Shown here piece after piece: positions 1-8,411 of a stretch of DNA of 32,296 nucleotides; positions within the stretch are counted from its first letter, which is position 1, and every line of letters starts with the position of its first letter. The DNA lies in NCBI GenBank assembly GCA_020073105.1, contig JAIQFW010000039.1, positions 1 through 32,296 of the forward strand. Direction: 5' to 3'. The notes beneath the pieces are model-generated. The model made no database searches and was not told where the DNA came from. It worked only from the letters and a program-made list of their open reading frames with translations. The position numbers and the translations under genes are program-made. Source of the stretch: Terriglobia bacterium. GTDB taxonomy: Bacteria; Acidobacteriota; Terriglobia; Terriglobales; Acidobacteriaceae.

Positions 1-1
1 G

Positions 2-373
2 GAACACACGCTGGCGTCCCTGAAGACCGATACCCGCCGTGAGATCAGAAGGCGGGAGCGAAATCTGAACAAACATTTCTCCGTGCAGACGGAAATTGTG
101 GAGGGGGGAGAGAACCTGATGGGGGATGTCGACGACTTAACCCTCTTCATTCATCGGCTGGGCGTTGCCATCGATCAGCAACACCTCATGACCGGCTGGG
201 GTCAGCGCCTGAAGCAGAAACATCCAAAGGTGTGGCATGAAGTTGCGGGTCACGCCGTTGTCGGGGTTATAAAGCAGAATCCTCATAGCTTTCCCCACTC
301 AAGAAAGTGTTGTGCTTGGTACGTAGCGCACCGCGGCAGGAGACACCGGGACGCAGAACCGGTAGGTACTTGA
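2..373 (+). CDS. Possible 3' part of a gene entering from the left edge (unknown)
   Basis: A reading frame is open from the left window edge to a stop at 371-373. Its first 45 codons (to about 136) use mostly G or C in the third position and give a charged, helix-like protein stretch. The rest lies antisense to the recognisable radical SAM fragment at 137-286 and looks like a shadow. If the gene is real, only its tail before about 137 is genuine and the remainder is a read-through extension past a rearrangement junction. I do not recognise a family. The whole frame could equally be non-coding. Confidence 0.2.
   Translation, partial: EHTLASLKTDTRREIRRRERNLNKHFSVQTEIVEGGENLMGDVDDLTLFIHRLGVAIDQQHLMTGWGQRLKQKHPKVWHEVAGHAVVGVIKQNPHSFPHSRKCCAWYVAHRGRRHRDAEPVGT
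137..286 (-). pseudogene. N-terminal remnant of a B12-binding-domain radical SAM protein
   Basis: An ATG at 286 follows a purine-rich GGGGAAAG stretch and opens a 49-residue frame starting MRILLYNPDNGV, ending with TAA at 139-137. Features seen are a first beta strand, NPDNGV, a PHLWM segment and a helix leading to the strand LLIDGNAQ. From memory, this is how cobalamin-binding-domain radical SAM proteins common in Acidobacteria begin; those run to about 450-600 residues. Here the similarity stops abruptly after NEEG. None of the three minus frames from 136 to 1 continues a Rossmann-like B12 domain, and no radical SAM cysteine motif is present. I infer a truncated gene at a rearrangement junction. 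It is probably non-functional. Confidence 0.55.
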
Positions 374-486
374 CTTCTTACCCAAGAGATTTTCGTGTTG
401 AGTTCCCCAGTCGGCACATTGTACACCGCTACCTTGTCTCGCTTTGGAGAAGTGCTGAAGCACGAGACTTGATACTGCCTCTCTTG

Positions 487-2871
487 CTAACCAGCCGATT
501 GTGCCGACCGGCTGGCCTCCGGCCCCGGCGTTGTGATCTGGGTGGCGCGCAGTTGTTCGGGGGTGAGGCTGGGTGTTTCAAGGTCCGCCTGCACCGGCAG
601 CATCCCCACGGCGTGGTTTCGCCCCTTTTGCTTGGCGACGTACAAAGCCCGGTCTGCCAACTCCACCACGATTTCGTATCGCACCGCGTCCGGAGCCGTA
701 CAGAACCAGGGGAATGCAGCCCACCCGATGGAACAGGTTTTTCGCAATGGCATGGGTGCATTTTTCAAAACGAAGGGTTCATTGCCGATCGCCTGGAGAA
801 TACGGGACGCGAGGGTGGTGGCTTGACTGCGTTCCGTGTAACGGGAAACTACCAGGAATTCTTCACCACCCCAGCGCACCAGGACATCGGACATGCGGAT
901 GGCGGACTGAATGCGTCGCGTCATCTCCGCCAGAAGTTCATCGCCCGCCGCATGCCCGTAGAGGTCATTGACCTCCTTGAAGTGGTCGGCGTCGATCAAG
1001 TAGAAGATCAGGTCGCGATTGCGGACCTGGTCCGTCTCCCTTAAGTAGGAACGGACTGCTTGGCGAACGTCGTTCTCGATTGTGACCTGGAAGAAGCGGC
1101 GGTTGCGGGTGCCAGTGAGGGGATCGGTCAGTGACGCTTCGCGCAACTCCTGGTTCAGGCGCTCCAGCTCCTGGCTACGCTCGGCTACGGCCAGCTCCAG
1201 CCGCCGGCGGTCCTTCTCCAGGGAATAGGTGCGGAAGCGGAGAACCCCGTAAAGGGCCATGCCCAGAACCGCCAACCCGAGATCACGAATCCACCAGCGC
1301 TGCCACCAGGCGGGCAGCACTTGGAAGGAGAATACCGCCGGAGTGCCTTTGATGCCGGCTCCCGCCTGGCAGGCGACCTCCAGCGCATAGTCTCCCGGAG
1401 CCAGAGCAGCGTAGTGGATCTCTCGCCCCATGGCTTCGGTGAACTCCCCATCCAGGCCAACCAGCCGATAGCGGCAGCGCAAGGCGGCAGGATCTTTGTA
1501 CGACAGCACTGCAAATTCAGCGTTTAAGGTGTTTTCCTTGTGAGTGGCGTGCGGAAGCTTTTCTGTGAGCCGTTCGTGCCCGCCAAGTTGCAACGACGTG
1601 AAGATTACGCTCGGCGGAACCGGTCTCAGAGTCGCTTCCACATGCGGATCGAAGCGTGCAAGACCCCCGCTGGTTCCGAACAGAATCGTCCCGTCTTGCT
1701 CAGCAAAGAACCCCTCTTCGCTTTGGTCGTCCCAAAGCAAACCGTCGGCATGTCCGTAGCATCGGACTTGGCCATCTGGAGCAATTCGTGCCAGGCCGCG
1801 GGCGCCTCCGGCCCAAACATTGCCTTCAAGGTCCCGGCCGAGCATGAAGACTTCGTCAGACCGTAAACCCTGGGCGCTGCCAAAATGCGCTACCTCCGGA
1901 ACCTGATTGTGAAGTCCAAGCCGGGTGATGCCAGGAGCGTCTGAATATCGGACCCAGACCTCATTTCTGTCCACTGCGAGAGCTTGGCCGATGCCGTCCG
2001 ATAGCAAGCCGTCGCGATGACTGTATTGCGACCAGGCGTGACCGTCATAGCGGCCCAGTCCCTGGCGGCCGCTGGTCCACAGGGTACCGTCGGGCGCAGT
2101 GGAGAAACTCGTGATTCCGTCCACGATCTCCTGTGGCGCCGGAACATCCTCAAAGATCCACGGCCGCACTGGCGTACGTAGTGCTTTCAGGCTGTGCGGG
2201 GCAGCGACCCAAATTCGCCCATCCGGCCCCAGGCCGACGTGGGTTAGGTCGGGGCCGGGCACGGTGACCTTTTCCGGCCGCAAGCTGACGGGGTCAAAGC
2301 GGGTCAGGCCTCCCGGATGACACAGTACCCAGATTGAGCCATCCCGGGCCAGCGCGAGCCGCCGCGCGGTCAATCCGTTCAGTCCATCGCGCTCCTTCCA
2401 GGTCCGGAAGCGATGCTGCGCGCCGTCCCACATAGCCACGCCGTTGTTGGTCGCGATCCAAAGACGCTGATGGGTATCGCGTAATTCTGACCACACAACG
2501 TTGTCGGGCAGGCCTTCCACATCCGTCCAGCCCGACCAGGTTCGCTCCCCCTGCCAGCGCTGCATCCCGTGGCCGCCGTATCCGAGCCAATACGTGCCTT
2601 CGCGGTCCTCCATCGCTGAAAAAACTGCGTTACTGGCCGCGCCACGCGTCTTGTCCACCACGTCCCAGTGGTCGCCACGATGGAGATAAAGACCTGCGAC
2701 CGTAGGAACCATGAGGCGGCCTTCGCTTCTCTTCCCGGACGATGCGCAACGCCACGATGGGCTCTTTCGGAAGCTCGCTCTGCCCCGGCAGCCAGTGGGC
2801 TTGCCTGGTTTCACTAAACCATCCCACGCGGCCATCACTGGCGAACCAGACCCTTCCGTCGGGAGCGGCAT
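487..2871 (-). CDS. Diguanylate cyclase, C-terminal piece: propeller repeats, Y_Y_Y domain, TM helix, GGDEF (frameshifted gene)
   Basis: This 794-codon frame holds the larger part of a sensor diguanylate cyclase. In order: many two-component-regulator propeller blades (patterns such as DG.IWV and G.L.RYDG), a Y_Y_Y domain, one membrane helix (LGLAVLGMALYGVL), a coiled-coil linker and a GGDEF domain. The GGDEF domain has LTDPLTGTRNRRFF, IDADHFKEVND for metal binding, and the catalytic loop GGEEF at 870-856. RMSD sits five residues before GGEEF and matches the RxxD inhibitory site, so product feedback by c-di-GMP is likely. The expected reaction is 2 GTP to c-di-GMP in the cytoplasm, with the propeller in the periplasm. 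Only codons after about 2730 are homologous. The upstream 45 or so residues are out-of-frame read-through, and the true N-terminus is the piece at 2630-3502. Confidence 0.8.
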   Translation of the reverse strand: MPLPTEGSGSPVMAAWDGLVKPGKPTGCRGRASFRKSPSWRCASSGKRSEGRLMVPTVAGLYLHRGDHWDVVDKTRGAASNAVFSAMEDREGTYWLGYGGHGMQRWQGERTWSGWTDVEGLPDNVVWSELRDTHQRLWIATNNGVAMWDGAQHRFRTWKERDGLNGLTARRLALARDGSIWVLCHPGGLTRFDPVSLRPEKVTVPGPDLTHVGLGPDGRIWVAAPHSLKALRTPVRPWIFEDVPAPQEIVDGITSFSTAPDGTLWTSGRQGLGRYDGHAWSQYSHRDGLLSDGIGQALAVDRNEVWVRYSDAPGITRLGLHNQVPEVAHFGSAQGLRSDEVFMLGRDLEGNVWAGGARGLARIAPDGQVRCYGHADGLLWDDQSEEGFFAEQDGTILFGTSGGLARFDPHVEATLRPVPPSVIFTSLQLGGHERLTEKLPHATHKENTLNAEFAVLSYKDPAALRCRYRLVGLDGEFTEAMGREIHYAALAPGDYALEVACQAGAGIKGTPAVFSFQVLPAWWQRWWIRDLGLAVLGMALYGVLRFRTYSLEKDRRRLELAVAERSQELERLNQELREASLTDPLTGTRNRRFFQVTIENDVRQAVRSYLRETDQVRNRDLIFYLIDADHFKEVNDLYGHAAGDELLAEMTRRIQSAIRMSDVLVRWGGEEFLVVSRYTERSQATTLASRILQAIGNEPFVLKNAPMPLRKTCSIGWAAFPWFCTAPDAVRYEIVVELADRALYVAKQKGRNHAVGMLPVQADLETPSLTPEQLRATQITTPGPEASRSAQSAG

Positions 2872-3502
2872 ACACCGCTTCGACTTCCCCGCTGGGAAAT
2901 GAGTGTTGCTGCATGGCGAGCCATCGGTTTGGATCGTCGACTGCTACCGCCCAAAGTCCATGATCGGTGGCGACATAGGTGCTTTCGCCGGAAGCGGCAA
3001 TAGCCATCACCTGGTACAGCGAGAGGAGGCGAACGCCTTGTGGAAGGGCGATTGATCGGAAAGCATCGCCACTTTGTACCGCCAGCCCGTGCCGGGTCGC
3101 CACCCAGATCCGCCCGTCGGTAGTTTGGGCGACTTGTTCGATAGACGTACCCGGAAGCCCTTGCGCCACGCCAAACTTCACAACGTGTGCGCCGTCGTAG
3201 CGGAGCAAGCCGTTCATAGAGCCGATCCAGATAAACCCCTGGCGGTCCTGAAACAGGCACACTGGCGTAATCGTTGCCAGCTCAGCGCTCCCGGCGACTC
3301 TCTGAAAGACGTAGCGGGCGCGGTCGGGAACAGGCAGCGGGGATGAGTCCCGGCCCAAGGAATGAGAGGAAGAGGCGTAGGAACCCGTGACCAGTAACGC
3401 AGTTACGGCTAGCGTCTCTTTCCAGCTTCGGCCCTTTGCGGCGTTCTTCAAGTTGCTTTGTGCCCTGTCGGCAGGGGGTTGCTGGTGAGTACGGAAATGC
3501 AT
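2630..3502 (-). CDS. Diguanylate cyclase, N-terminal piece: signal segment and first propeller blades (frameshifted gene)
   Basis: The ATG at 3502 starts a frame with a charged N-terminus, a hydrophobic export segment (LAVTALLVTGSYA) and then propeller blades (DRQGFIWIGSMNGLLRYDG, TTDGRIWVATRHGL, APDGRVWFASDG). Similarity holds to about 2730 (VALRIVREEK) and then degenerates. The other frame continues as EGRLMVPTVAGLYLHRG, so the two frames join around 2727-2733 by a net one-base excess in this strand. Fused, the protein would be roughly 1,000 residues, the usual size for this architecture. Either the gene is a young pseudogene or the sequence has an indel error at that point. About 260 bases of non-coding DNA separate it from the upstream operon. 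Confidence 0.7.
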   Translation of the reverse strand: MHFRTHQQPPADRAQSNLKNAAKGRSWKETLAVTALLVTGSYASSSHSLGRDSSPLPVPDRARYVFQRVAGSAELATITPVCLFQDRQGFIWIGSMNGLLRYDGAHVVKFGVAQGLPGTSIEQVAQTTDGRIWVATRHGLAVQSGDAFRSIALPQGVRLLSLYQVMAIAASGESTYVATDHGLWAVAVDDPNRWLAMQQHSFPSGEVEAVYAAPDGRVWFASDGRVGWFSETRQAHWLPGQSELPKEPIVALRIVREEKRRPPHGSYGRRSLSPSWRPLGRGGQDAWRGQ

Positions 3503-3783
3503 AGTCCGACTGGCAAGCCAACCTCGGGGGAGAAGCCAGTCTGTACCTTTTAGCCAAGAGCTTGGGGGTAGGAGCCCGCGCCGAGCATCTTAGTCTACTG
3601 GTGCACCAAGGCCCGACTGTAGATGACACTCAGACATGTCCGACGGGGGCGTTCATACTCGATCACCATGTGCCCCTGAGGTTACCCGGTAAGAACTTCG
3701 CGTAACCATCCTGCCCAGACGCGCTCGCGAGCGGCAACAGCTACCGACTGGCGGGTTCCACGGTCAGTCAGGAAAGAGCGGGA
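3503..3783. other. Intergenic region between polysaccharide operon and diguanylate cyclase
   Basis: No convincing gene is present. The stretch follows the last gene of the polysaccharide operon and precedes the diguanylate cyclase start, so it should contain the latter's promoter. I could not pick a clear -35/-10 pair and see no strong U-tailed hairpin. Confidence 0.4.
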
Positions 3784-4605
3784 CTAGCGGTTCGCCAGTG
3801 GTGCCGGACGGAAGGACCAGGTCATACCCCATGAGTACACTGCGATGATCAGCATGACGTCCAGCGGCATGCCGAACACGATATACAGCAAAGGCATGAA
3901 CAGCACGGTTTTCTGCAGCACCAAGGCCTGCAGCAGGACCTGGAAGGGCAGAAACAGCGACAGGTGGGTCATGGTGAGTGCGGTAAGCAACGCCTTTCTC
4001 AACAGGCCGAAGTCGAAGATGTAGTAGGTGAATCCGAACAGGAGCGGAACCACCGAAATCAATCCCGCCCCGGAAGTGACCAATGCTTCCAGATAGCCGT
4101 CCGGCGTGTGCGGAAAGCGTGTGGGGAACAGGGCGAAAAAAATCAGGGCCGATGCCTGGACCAGCAACACCGCACGCAGCAGATAGACCAGGGGGACCAG
4201 TCTCTTGGGGAGGAAGAAGCTGGCGGCGAACAGCAGCAGGGTGACGGCACAGGTCAGCGACCAGGTGGTTAAAGTTGGCAACACAGGCTCCACTCGGAGA
4301 TACGGAATCTCCAAGTGGAAGAGGTGTGTGCCATGCTCCGCTGTATCGAGTCGTGCGTCCAAGGGCAAGTTCTGAAGCGCGAAGGCGAAAGCGCTGCTCC
4401 AGAGTCTGCAAACCCACGGCAGGAATGCCACCCAAACCCACGAAAAGAACAGGAAAAGGGAGACCGACGTGAGCACGTTCATCGGCCCGAGGCGAAAGTG
4501 GGTAAGGGCGCGGTGCATGGCGATGACACCGCCGCGATGTCCACGAAAACGGACCGGATCCGTCGGGCGCGACCGGTTGAAGGTTTGTGGGTTGGGAGCG
4601 CGCAT
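3784..4605 (-). CDS. Unknown polytopic membrane protein, last gene of polysaccharide operon
   Basis: I chose the ATG at 4605 because it lies one base after the stop (4609-4607) of the upstream barrel gene, as expected for translational coupling. This gives 273 residues. After about 40 polar residues there are about six hydrophobic segments, including NVLTSVSLFLFFSWVWVAF, TCAVTLLLFAASFF, AVLLVQASALIFFALF, GAGLISVVPLLFGFTYYIF, LQKTVLFMPLLYIVFGM and MLIIAVYSWGM. I do not recognise a family and see no catalytic motif. Operon position suggests an inner-membrane role in assembly or export of the polymer. No database family is asserted. Confidence 0.7.
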   Translation of the reverse strand: MRAPNPQTFNRSRPTDPVRFRGHRGGVIAMHRALTHFRLGPMNVLTSVSLFLFFSWVWVAFLPWVCRLWSSAFAFALQNLPLDARLDTAEHGTHLFHLEIPYLRVEPVLPTLTTWSLTCAVTLLLFAASFFLPKRLVPLVYLLRAVLLVQASALIFFALFPTRFPHTPDGYLEALVTSGAGLISVVPLLFGFTYYIFDFGLLRKALLTALTMTHLSLFLPFQVLLQALVLQKTVLFMPLLYIVFGMPLDVMLIIAVYSWGMTWSFRPAPLANR

Positions 4606-4606
4606 T

Positions 4607-5479
4607 TCAGAACTCCTTGAAAAATCCGAAGCTGCTTCCTCCTCGGGTGTAGAACGGGTTGTGGTAGTAGTCCCCCACCGCGTTGAAGCCCCAGCCGGTG
4701 CCGATCCACTTTCGCCAGGTAATAGTGAGCGTAGAACTGTTGAACTGGCTGATGCTCGCGCTGGATCCAATCAACTGGTACGCCTCTTCCCCAAAGCCGG
4801 CATGGACCGTGATGTACTGCTGCTTATCTCGACCTTGGGTGACGGCCACGAAACCTGCAGGCGCTAAGACTGCTCCGGGGTGGCTGACATTGAAATAAAT
4901 GCCTTCCTCCAGGATCCAGGGCTTTTCGAAGTAATAGGTTGTGCCCAGGAAAAAATTGTGGTCGCGATGCGGATCTTTGGCCGCGATGTAGGCAAAACCT
5001 GCAGTGGTGATCCACTGCTTCCGTCCCAGCCACTTCTTGTTGATGAAGGCATCCGTGCGAAACCGCGGCCAAAAGAATCCCCCGACACTGCTGCCGACGG
5101 TGATGGCGCCATACCAGTCAGCATTGATGTTGTAGGTGTCTCCGGCGGCGAAATAGACGCCTGCGTCCCCAAACTCGCGCTGCCCATTGATTTCCGCGTT
5201 CCAGATGTTCTTTCCGTCCTGGTAGACCCCTCGAGTGTATCCGCCGCTCCAGGAACCGAAGCCATTGGTGAGCCCCAGGTAGGTGCCGCCGGTTTCCACG
5301 TAGTTGGTCAGGAGTTTGACGTGTGCCTCCGGAGGAGCGGCGGCAACGACCTGCTGAGCCACCGGGGCCGGATCCGCCGCGACCGCATCAGCCTGTCCTT
5401 GTGCCCGGAAAGTGAAGGCGCACCCCAACAGCAGAAGCAGCCCGGCGGCGCAACAATATTTTTGATATGTCTGCATCAT
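4607..5479 (-). CDS. YaiO-like outer-membrane beta-barrel protein
   Basis: 290 residues. An N-terminal signal sequence (hydrophobic CCAAGLLLLLGCAFTF, then a likely cleavage near RAQGQA) is followed by an Ala/Pro-rich linker and alternating amphipathic strands rich in Tyr, Trp and Gly. It ends in Phe (GFFKEF), as outer-membrane barrels usually do. Segments such as TLTITWRKWIGTGWGFNAVGDYY resemble the YaiO family, whose E. coli member sits beside a glycosyltransferase and a deacetylase. The start ATG at 5479 overlaps the deacetylase stop (ATGA). By context I infer that it is an outer-membrane conduit or anchor for the polysaccharide made by the operon. PgaA/BcsC-type proteins have TPR domains that this short protein lacks. 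The family call is from memory of pattern, not a search. Confidence 0.7.
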   Translation of the reverse strand: MMQTYQKYCCAAGLLLLLGCAFTFRAQGQADAVAADPAPVAQQVVAAAPPEAHVKLLTNYVETGGTYLGLTNGFGSWSGGYTRGVYQDGKNIWNAEINGQREFGDAGVYFAAGDTYNINADWYGAITVGSSVGGFFWPRFRTDAFINKKWLGRKQWITTAGFAYIAAKDPHRDHNFFLGTTYYFEKPWILEEGIYFNVSHPGAVLAPAGFVAVTQGRDKQQYITVHAGFGEEAYQLIGSSASISQFNSSTLTITWRKWIGTGWGFNAVGDYYHNPFYTRGGSSFGFFKEF

Positions 5480-7341
5480 GGATTCACCATCTTGGTTTCA
5501 AATTGCAGTTCTTGCCCCGGCCCAGCAACTACCATCCAGCCGTCATTCGCGCGAGTGACCTGGGCGGAGCCCCGAACTACAACCGGTTCGGAGAATCTGG
5601 CAGCGGAGAGCCGCCAGGTCTCATGTTGCAAGTCCTGGGGATGGGTGGCCGAGATCGTTACCAGGCCGCCTGCCTGTGAAGCATTCCAGCTCACCTGCTT
5701 GCGGGAGTTCAGGAAGCGGGCGAGTTCCGTCATGGTGTACCAGCGGAACTGGCGCGTCTTTTCAAGGCCGGAGGTTTGCCTCATCCAATTGTCAATCGCC
5801 TTGCGATAGCCAACGATTCCGGGAGGGTGGAAGTAAACCAGCCGCGCAGTCCGGAAGCCTGCCGCAAAATCGGTCATCGCTTGCAGCCATTCTTGAATTT
5901 GCGAGCTTGGGTACCCATCCCTCACCATTTCCTCAAACGCAGCATCCTGGTTCAGGTGGGCAACCGGAAATGCCCAGAGGTTCTGACCTTCTCTCACGCC
6001 GTCGCGATAACCCTGGGTGGGTGCCATGCCCGAATCCCCGGTGTAGTAGTAGGCGACGAACCCGTGGGTGTCGAGCCAGTGCGTTACCCATTTTGGCTGG
6101 TTGCCGTTGGGAGCGGAGTACTCCACCACCGGCTTGTGCGTGACCGCTTCGAGCGCATCCTTGTTCCAGACCAGGTACTTCTCCAAGTCCTTGGGATCGT
6201 CCTTATCCACGTGCGCGGAGAAGTAATCGTGGATCCAGCCGCCGTGGCTGCCGATCTCGTCGCCGCGCGCTATGTGCTCGCGAATTAACTGCTGGCTGAG
6301 AGCATTGTGTGGCACATCAAAACCGAAGTGGTCGCCGGGCTTCGAGGCGTCTGGACCGGCGGTGACGTGAATGGAGAATCGTCCTTGCCGCAATAGGGCC
6401 CAGGACCTCAAGTCTTCGAGCGGCTTGATCGCGGCGTTGGAGTCGACGTGCCAGTTCAACACCAGCCCCCCAATTCCATCGGGGACACTCAGCAGGGCGG
6501 GCAAGGAAAGGGTGTGCACAGCGAAATACTGAAGGAACGCGTGCAGCAATAACCCGTCGGTGTTTGCTTTAAGGTATCCCAGCGGCAGATTGACGAACAG
6601 CACCGAGCCTTTTCCAAACGCGTGCTCGCTGGCAACGACGCCGCCAGGAGAATGGAAGAGGACACGGCCGGAGGAGCTTCCTGAGGTCACAAAGCTGGGG
6701 TAGTTCAGTTCGCCAAACTTATAGCGGCGCAGTTGGACCTCAACATCGCCGCCGCCTATTCCTGCAGCGCCAGCGGTCGGCGCCGGCCTGGTCGTTGTCC
6801 TCTGAAAAGGGAAGTATTTCCCCGGGGGGATGTTCATTTGCTGGATGGTTGCGCGGTCCGTTGCAACGCTGCCCCACCGAATTGTGTTGTCGTGAAGCTG
6901 GTCATACAGGGCGTAATCAATTCCAGCCAGGTCGGAAAGCCGGGACCAGTCGCGCGGATACTTGCCCTCCGGTGTCAACGTGCCCGCATCGAACACCAGC
7001 ATCAGTTGACCGCCGCCGAGGACAAACCGGCGGATGGCGGCAATGAAGGAGTCCCCGGCCCGCTGGTGGATCGAGTCGGGTAGGATGATTCCGGCGCAGT
7101 TCGGTTGCCGGAAGAAAGGCCGCACGAATTCGGAGTCCTGCATCGGAACGACGTGCAGGCCCTCTTCGCTCGCGGCGTCGAGCCATAGCGTTACGCGAGG
7201 GTCAGAGAAGCTGGTGCCATCGGGCAAGAGCAGCAAAATGTCGTCCATGCTCGTGGCGGAACCCCTGTGTCCGAACCACAACCAGAACGCGGCAATCAGC
7301 AGAACAACGGTTGTGGCGATAATGATCCAGCGAGGCTTCAT
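5476..7341 (-). CDS. Membrane-anchored polysaccharide deacetylase with GATase-like N-terminal domain
   Basis: I chose the ATG at 7341 because it overlaps the stop of the upstream gene (ATGA), giving 621 residues. One N-terminal membrane helix (WIIIATTVVLLIAAFWLWF) anchors it facing the periplasm. The first half (DDILLLLPDG, FVLGGGQLMLVFDAG, GKGSVLFVNLPLGYL) has the alternating pattern of a class I glutamine-amidotransferase-like fold. The second half is a NodB-type deacetylase, with WHVDS at motif 1, GDEIGSHGGWIHDYF at motif 2, SAPNG at motif 3 and LVYFHPPG near the end. A short beta-rich C-terminus follows. The histidines in motif 2 are spaced H-x4-H rather than the usual H-x3-H, and motif 1 has a single Asp. 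It would be expected to remove N- or O-acetyl groups from the polymer before export, but activity is less certain because of these changes. Confidence 0.8.
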   Translation of the reverse strand: MKPRWIIIATTVVLLIAAFWLWFGHRGSATSMDDILLLLPDGTSFSDPRVTLWLDAASEEGLHVVPMQDSEFVRPFFRQPNCAGIILPDSIHQRAGDSFIAAIRRFVLGGGQLMLVFDAGTLTPEGKYPRDWSRLSDLAGIDYALYDQLHDNTIRWGSVATDRATIQQMNIPPGKYFPFQRTTTRPAPTAGAAGIGGGDVEVQLRRYKFGELNYPSFVTSGSSSGRVLFHSPGGVVASEHAFGKGSVLFVNLPLGYLKANTDGLLLHAFLQYFAVHTLSLPALLSVPDGIGGLVLNWHVDSNAAIKPLEDLRSWALLRQGRFSIHVTAGPDASKPGDHFGFDVPHNALSQQLIREHIARGDEIGSHGGWIHDYFSAHVDKDDPKDLEKYLVWNKDALEAVTHKPVVEYSAPNGNQPKWVTHWLDTHGFVAYYYTGDSGMAPTQGYRDGVREGQNLWAFPVAHLNQDAAFEEMVRDGYPSSQIQEWLQAMTDFAAGFRTARLVYFHPPGIVGYRKAIDNWMRQTSGLEKTRQFRWYTMTELARFLNSRKQVSWNASQAGGLVTISATHPQDLQHETWRLSAARFSEPVVVRGSAQVTRANDGWMVVAGPGQELQFETKMVNP

Positions 7342-8411
7342 GCGCCGGCCACCACCCGGCCCTGCTCTCGGGCCCACAACGTTCCCAACACTACGACGCC
7401 GGGCTCTATCTCAATGCGTGGGGCGCTGACGGTGGTCGGACTCTCCGAGGTTCCGCAGCAAGTGCCGCTTTCAAAATGTATCGTCTGCTCGGCAATCACC
7501 GGGCCGTGAATCCGGCAATCCCGGCCAATGTGCATGTTTCTTGCGCTGATCAAACTGCCTTCCACGCTGACGCAGGGTTGGAGGACCATGCTCTTTTCGC
7601 TCTTCACACTCCCGCAAATTCGTGCCCCGCTGCCGATGTGCAATCTGCCTCTGACCACCAGGTTCCCGTGAAATACCTCGCCGGCGGGAATCTCCAGGTC
7701 GCCGTCGTGCAGCGTGCGCGGGAGATTGGTCGCGACGCTGGCAGGTAGGCTCTCAGTTTCTGGAGGAGTCGCGGGAACGTCTGTGGTTCCGCCGACTTCG
7801 ATCCGGGGTGCGTTCAGCCGGAGGAAGCTGCAATCGGGGCTCAAGCGGATGATGCGGTCGGAGGATATGCGCCCGTACAGCTTGCATCCGGGATTAGCGC
7901 TGAAGTTGCCGACCGCATGGACCCAACGCATCACACTGCTGCCATTGCCCAGGTGAACATCGTGTTCTGCCAGGATCGCGCGGTACCGGTTCTTCGCGCC
8001 CCCAATCAGTCCTCCGGCGGCATAGATGTCCTTCGAGAAAGTCGTCTCTGCAGGCAGAAGGAGCTCCGTGCCCGCGGCAATCATTACCTCGCAACCCTCC
8101 TCCCGCTCTTTGAGTGGGAGCAACAGCGCCTGGTCGCCGCGGCCAAACACCACGTACTCAGTTCCGTCCGGCATGGCGCCGGCGGCGGTTTCACCCGACT
8201 GAACACATCGTTGCAGGGTGGGCCCCAACGCCTTGAGGTAGGTGCGGAAACCGTCGGCGAAGAAACGTATTTCTCCCGTGTGCTGCTGCACCACGGTCAG
8301 CGGCAGAGCGTCCGACTTTCGCCGCAGTTCCACCAATGCCGGCACCAGCGGCAGCATAAATAGCGTGCCCGCCATCAAGCAAAGGACTGCGACGCCGATA
8401 TAGGGGTTCAC
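7338..8411 (-). CDS. Membrane-anchored bactofilin-like (polymer-forming) protein
   Basis: I chose the GTG at 8411 because it overlaps the GT2 stop (GTGA); a longer upstream frame is antiparallel noise over the GT2 gene. The protein has 357 residues. An N-terminal helix (GVAVLCLMAGTLFMLPLVPALVEL) is followed by a mixed region. The C-terminal half shows short repeating strands with turn glycines (DLEIPAGEVFHGNLVVRG, LHIGSGARICGSVKSEK, NMHIGRDCRIHGPVIAE), the pattern of a bactofilin-type right-handed beta-helix. Bactofilins are cytoskeletal scaffolds that in some bacteria recruit wall or polysaccharide enzymes. Its place between synthase and deacetylase suggests a scaffold for the synthesis complex, which is inference. 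Confidence 0.65.
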   Translation of the reverse strand: MNPYIGVAVLCLMAGTLFMLPLVPALVELRRKSDALPLTVVQQHTGEIRFFADGFRTYLKALGPTLQRCVQSGETAAGAMPDGTEYVVFGRGDQALLLPLKEREEGCEVMIAAGTELLLPAETTFSKDIYAAGGLIGGAKNRYRAILAEHDVHLGNGSSVMRWVHAVGNFSANPGCKLYGRISSDRIIRLSPDCSFLRLNAPRIEVGGTTDVPATPPETESLPASVATNLPRTLHDGDLEIPAGEVFHGNLVVRGRLHIGSGARICGSVKSEKSMVLQPCVSVEGSLISARNMHIGRDCRIHGPVIAEQTIHFESGTCCGTSESPTTVSAPRIEIEPGVVVLGTLWAREQGRVVAGA

